This document shows positions 38,509 through 39,530 of a stretch of 39,530 nucleotides of DNA, one piece after another (position 1 is the first letter of the stretch; every line of letters begins with the position of its first letter). A program made the position numbers and the translations under genes. The notes under the pieces were generated by a model. The model saw only the letters and a list, made by a program, of their open reading frames with translations, ran no database searches and was not told the origin of the DNA. The stretch comes from Clostridia bacterium (lineage in GTDB: Bacteria; Bacillota; Clostridia; Christensenellales; Borkfalkiaceae): assembly GCA_017463025.1 (NCBI GenBank), contig JAFTPZ010000039.1, positions 1-39,530 on the forward strand, written 5' to 3'.

Positions 38509-38517
38509 GGTGGAAAA

Positions 38518-39147
38518 ATGCAGACGATATTTTTTAAGAATAAGCCGCGGATCGTCGCCACGGGCACGATCGCAGGCCCGAAAGAATGTGCGGGGGTGGT
38601 AGGCAAATACGTGGATAAAACGCTCACGGACGATATGTTCGGGGAAAGTACGTATGAAAAGGCGGAGTGTAAAATGCTCTCGTACGCCATCTCGCGCGCG
38701 ATCGAAAACGCGAACGAGCAGGAGGAAAACGTCGATCTGCTCATTTCGGGCGACCTACTCAATCAGATTATTTCCGCGTCCTTTGCGGCGCGCGATTTCG
38801 ACTTCCCTTTTCTCGGCGTTTACAGCGCCTGCTCCACGCTTTCGGAAAGCTTTGCACTTGCCGCGATGCTCGTGAACGCAGGGTATTATAAGAAGATCGT
38901 AGCCGCCACAGGCAGTCATTTCTCGTCGGCGGAACGGCAATACCGTTATCCGCTCGAACTCGGCAACACCCGTCCTCCGCAATCGCAATGGACGGTAACG
39001 GGCGCAGGCGGCGCGTTCATTTCCGAAAAGGGCAGCGACGTGGCGATCACGAGCGCGACGCTTGGGAAAGTCGTCGATTTCGGGATTACGGACGTAAATA
39101 ATATGGGCGCGGCAATGGCGCCCTTTATGGGTATAATAGAACCATAG
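38518..39147 (+). CDS. spoVAD: Stage V sporulation protein AD, interrupted after about residue 202
   Basis: The first 202 residues are a clear SpoVAD: PRIVATGTIAGPKE, the thiolase-fold core with GVYSACSTLSESFALAAMLV (split GVYSACSTLSESF and ALAAMLV), GSHFSSAERQYRYPLE and NNMGAAMAP. The protein, normally near 335-340 residues, should continue after GAAMAP. Instead the frame gives FMGIIEP and stops at 39145-39147, and the DNA changes to AT-rich non-coding sequence. So the gene is cut at about 39121-39124 by inserted DNA; the 3' part must lie beyond the window if it still exists. SpoVAD binds dipicolinic acid during spore loading; without it spores fail to take up the acid. Confidence 0.85.
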   Translation: MQTIFFKNKPRIVATGTIAGPKECAGVVGKYVDKTLTDDMFGESTYEKAECKMLSYAISRAIENANEQEENVDLLISGDLLNQIISASFAARDFDFPFLGVYSACSTLSESFALAAMLVNAGYYKKIVAATGSHFSSAERQYRYPLELGNTRPPQSQWTVTGAGGAFISEKGSDVAITSATLGKVVDFGITDVNNMGAAMAPFMGIIEP

Positions 39148-39237
39148 TAGGATGACGTAAGAATTTTTTATAGCAAAGAATACATAATAAAGGAGGCGAA
39201 ATCGTAGGAAAATAAAGGGAATCTTACTATAAGCCAA

Positions 39238-39269
39238 GCGTGTAGAGATAAAAATCTACGCGCTTTTTT
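39238..39269 (+). terminator. Terminator in the element's left end
   Basis: Nine-pair stem GCGTGTAGA / TCTACGCGC (one wobble), loop GATAAAAA, then T6. No gene is seen directly before it, so it may insulate the element from spoVA transcription. Confidence 0.75.
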
Positions 39270-39292
39270 ATTGCCAAAAATAAGGAGGTATT

Positions 39293-39530
39293 ATGTTAAA
39301 AGAAACAAATTTAGACGGCGTGAAATCGGTGGCAAGAATGCTACTGTTGACTCCTGTTCATAAAACACCGTATTCGCCTGCGGTGGTGCAACACCCGTTC
39401 ACGTCTTGCGGAATAGCGGTGGCAAGAAAAGACGGTTGGGTGCAATTGATAGACATTACAGCAAACGAAAATAATTTAGAACTTTGGCAAGAGTGGATGA
39501 GGGGACCGATAGAAAAAGCGAAACACCCAT
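39293..39530 (+). CDS. N-terminal part of an element-borne protein (VKSVARMLL / YSPAVVQHPFT type)
   Basis: ATG 39293 with AAGGAGG seven bases before it; open to the window's end (79 codons seen). The sequence GVKSVARMLLLTPVHKTPY, VVQHPFTSCGIAV and LIDITANE recalls the start of a protein commonly found in Tn1549-like conjugative elements of gut Clostridia, which in longer members ends in a YRGVTS region suggestive of an ADP-ribosyltransferase-like fold. This is recollection, not a search. The catalytic part, if any, is outside the window. Confidence 0.6.
   Translation, partial: MLKETNLDGVKSVARMLLLTPVHKTPYSPAVVQHPFTSCGIAVARKDGWVQLIDITANENNLELWQEWMRGPIEKAKHP

Larger units (their letters stand above)
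39121..39530 (+). mobile_element. Left end of an element inserted in spoVAD (probable ICE or prophage)
   Basis: From about 39121 the sequence loses SpoVAD coding, becomes AT-rich and holds about 150 bp without a gene, a terminator, then a new gene with AGGAGG. The new protein resembles a family I recall from integrative conjugative elements of gut Firmicutes. Neither integrase nor right end lies in the window, so class and att core cannot be determined. Confidence 0.65.

Overview
The window reads as a chromosomal segment of an endospore-forming Clostridia-type bacterium, most likely an uncultured gut lineage (inference). Support comes from sigG, a YlmC/YmxH-type gene, cwlD, sigH and spoVAC-spoVAD, together with Firmicutes-style clusters (rpsF-ssb-rpsR, nadD-yqeK-rsfS, mrnC-rlmB-sigH, dnaX-ybaB-recR). 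Most genes lie on the + strand. The core (about 6.2-39.1 kb) is richer in G+C and in GATCG/GCG words than the two ends.

Layout. 1-3278: the late end of a probable prophage, a tight operon of one cut-off protein, two soluble unknowns and three membrane proteins, closed by a terminator. 3279-3732: non-coding DNA with two families of direct repeats (period about 32-33 bp) and a GC-rich palindrome. 3733-4752: a DDE (IS481-like) transposase. 4827-6081: a two-gene unit of a small HTH-like protein and an MvaI/BcnI-type restriction endonuclease with no methyltransferase beside it. 6183-9007: SecB-like chaperone, GT2 glycosyltransferase, sigG and a YlmC-like gene. 9032-12281: a large lipoprotein with a transglutaminase-like domain and BspA-type leucine-rich repeats. 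12412-21533: sugar and glycerol kinases (galK, glpK, ROK kinase), CCA transferase, a diacylglycerol-kinase-like lipid kinase, a PAS-PP2C phosphatase, tRNA-Arg(ACG), an SGNH hydrolase and glutaminase. 21550-25632 (minus): S18-SSB-S6 with a probable S6:S18 leader, a 734-residue repeat protein with an EF-hand loop, and a phosphoribosyltransferase. 25747-37919: recX, birA, nnrD, nadD-yqeK fusion, rsfS, a degenerate DeoC-like protein, cwlD, mrnC, rlmB, sigH, dnaX, ybaB, recR, gpsA. 37908-39530: a spoVA operon whose spoVAD frame breaks off after the GAAMAP motif, where AT-rich DNA and a gene of the kind carried by gut conjugative elements begin.

Themes. (1) Sporulation: four promoter candidates match Bacillus sigma-G or sigma-E consensus (sigG, a DeoC-like gene, cwlD, spoVA). 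(2) In at least five places the -10 element lies only 5-7 nt before the start codon, which predicts leaderless mRNAs (nadD-yqeK, mrnC, cwlD, the DeoC-like gene, a 37-codon ORF before spoVAC). (3) The divergent cca and lipid-kinase promoters share a single palindromic -35 hexamer. (4) CCNGG, the combined target class of MvaI and BcnI, is nearly absent by eye. (5) An element interrupts spoVAD, which could be a reversible skin-like intervening element or a lesion that abolishes sporulation or germination.

All assignments are from reading the sequence; no database search was run.
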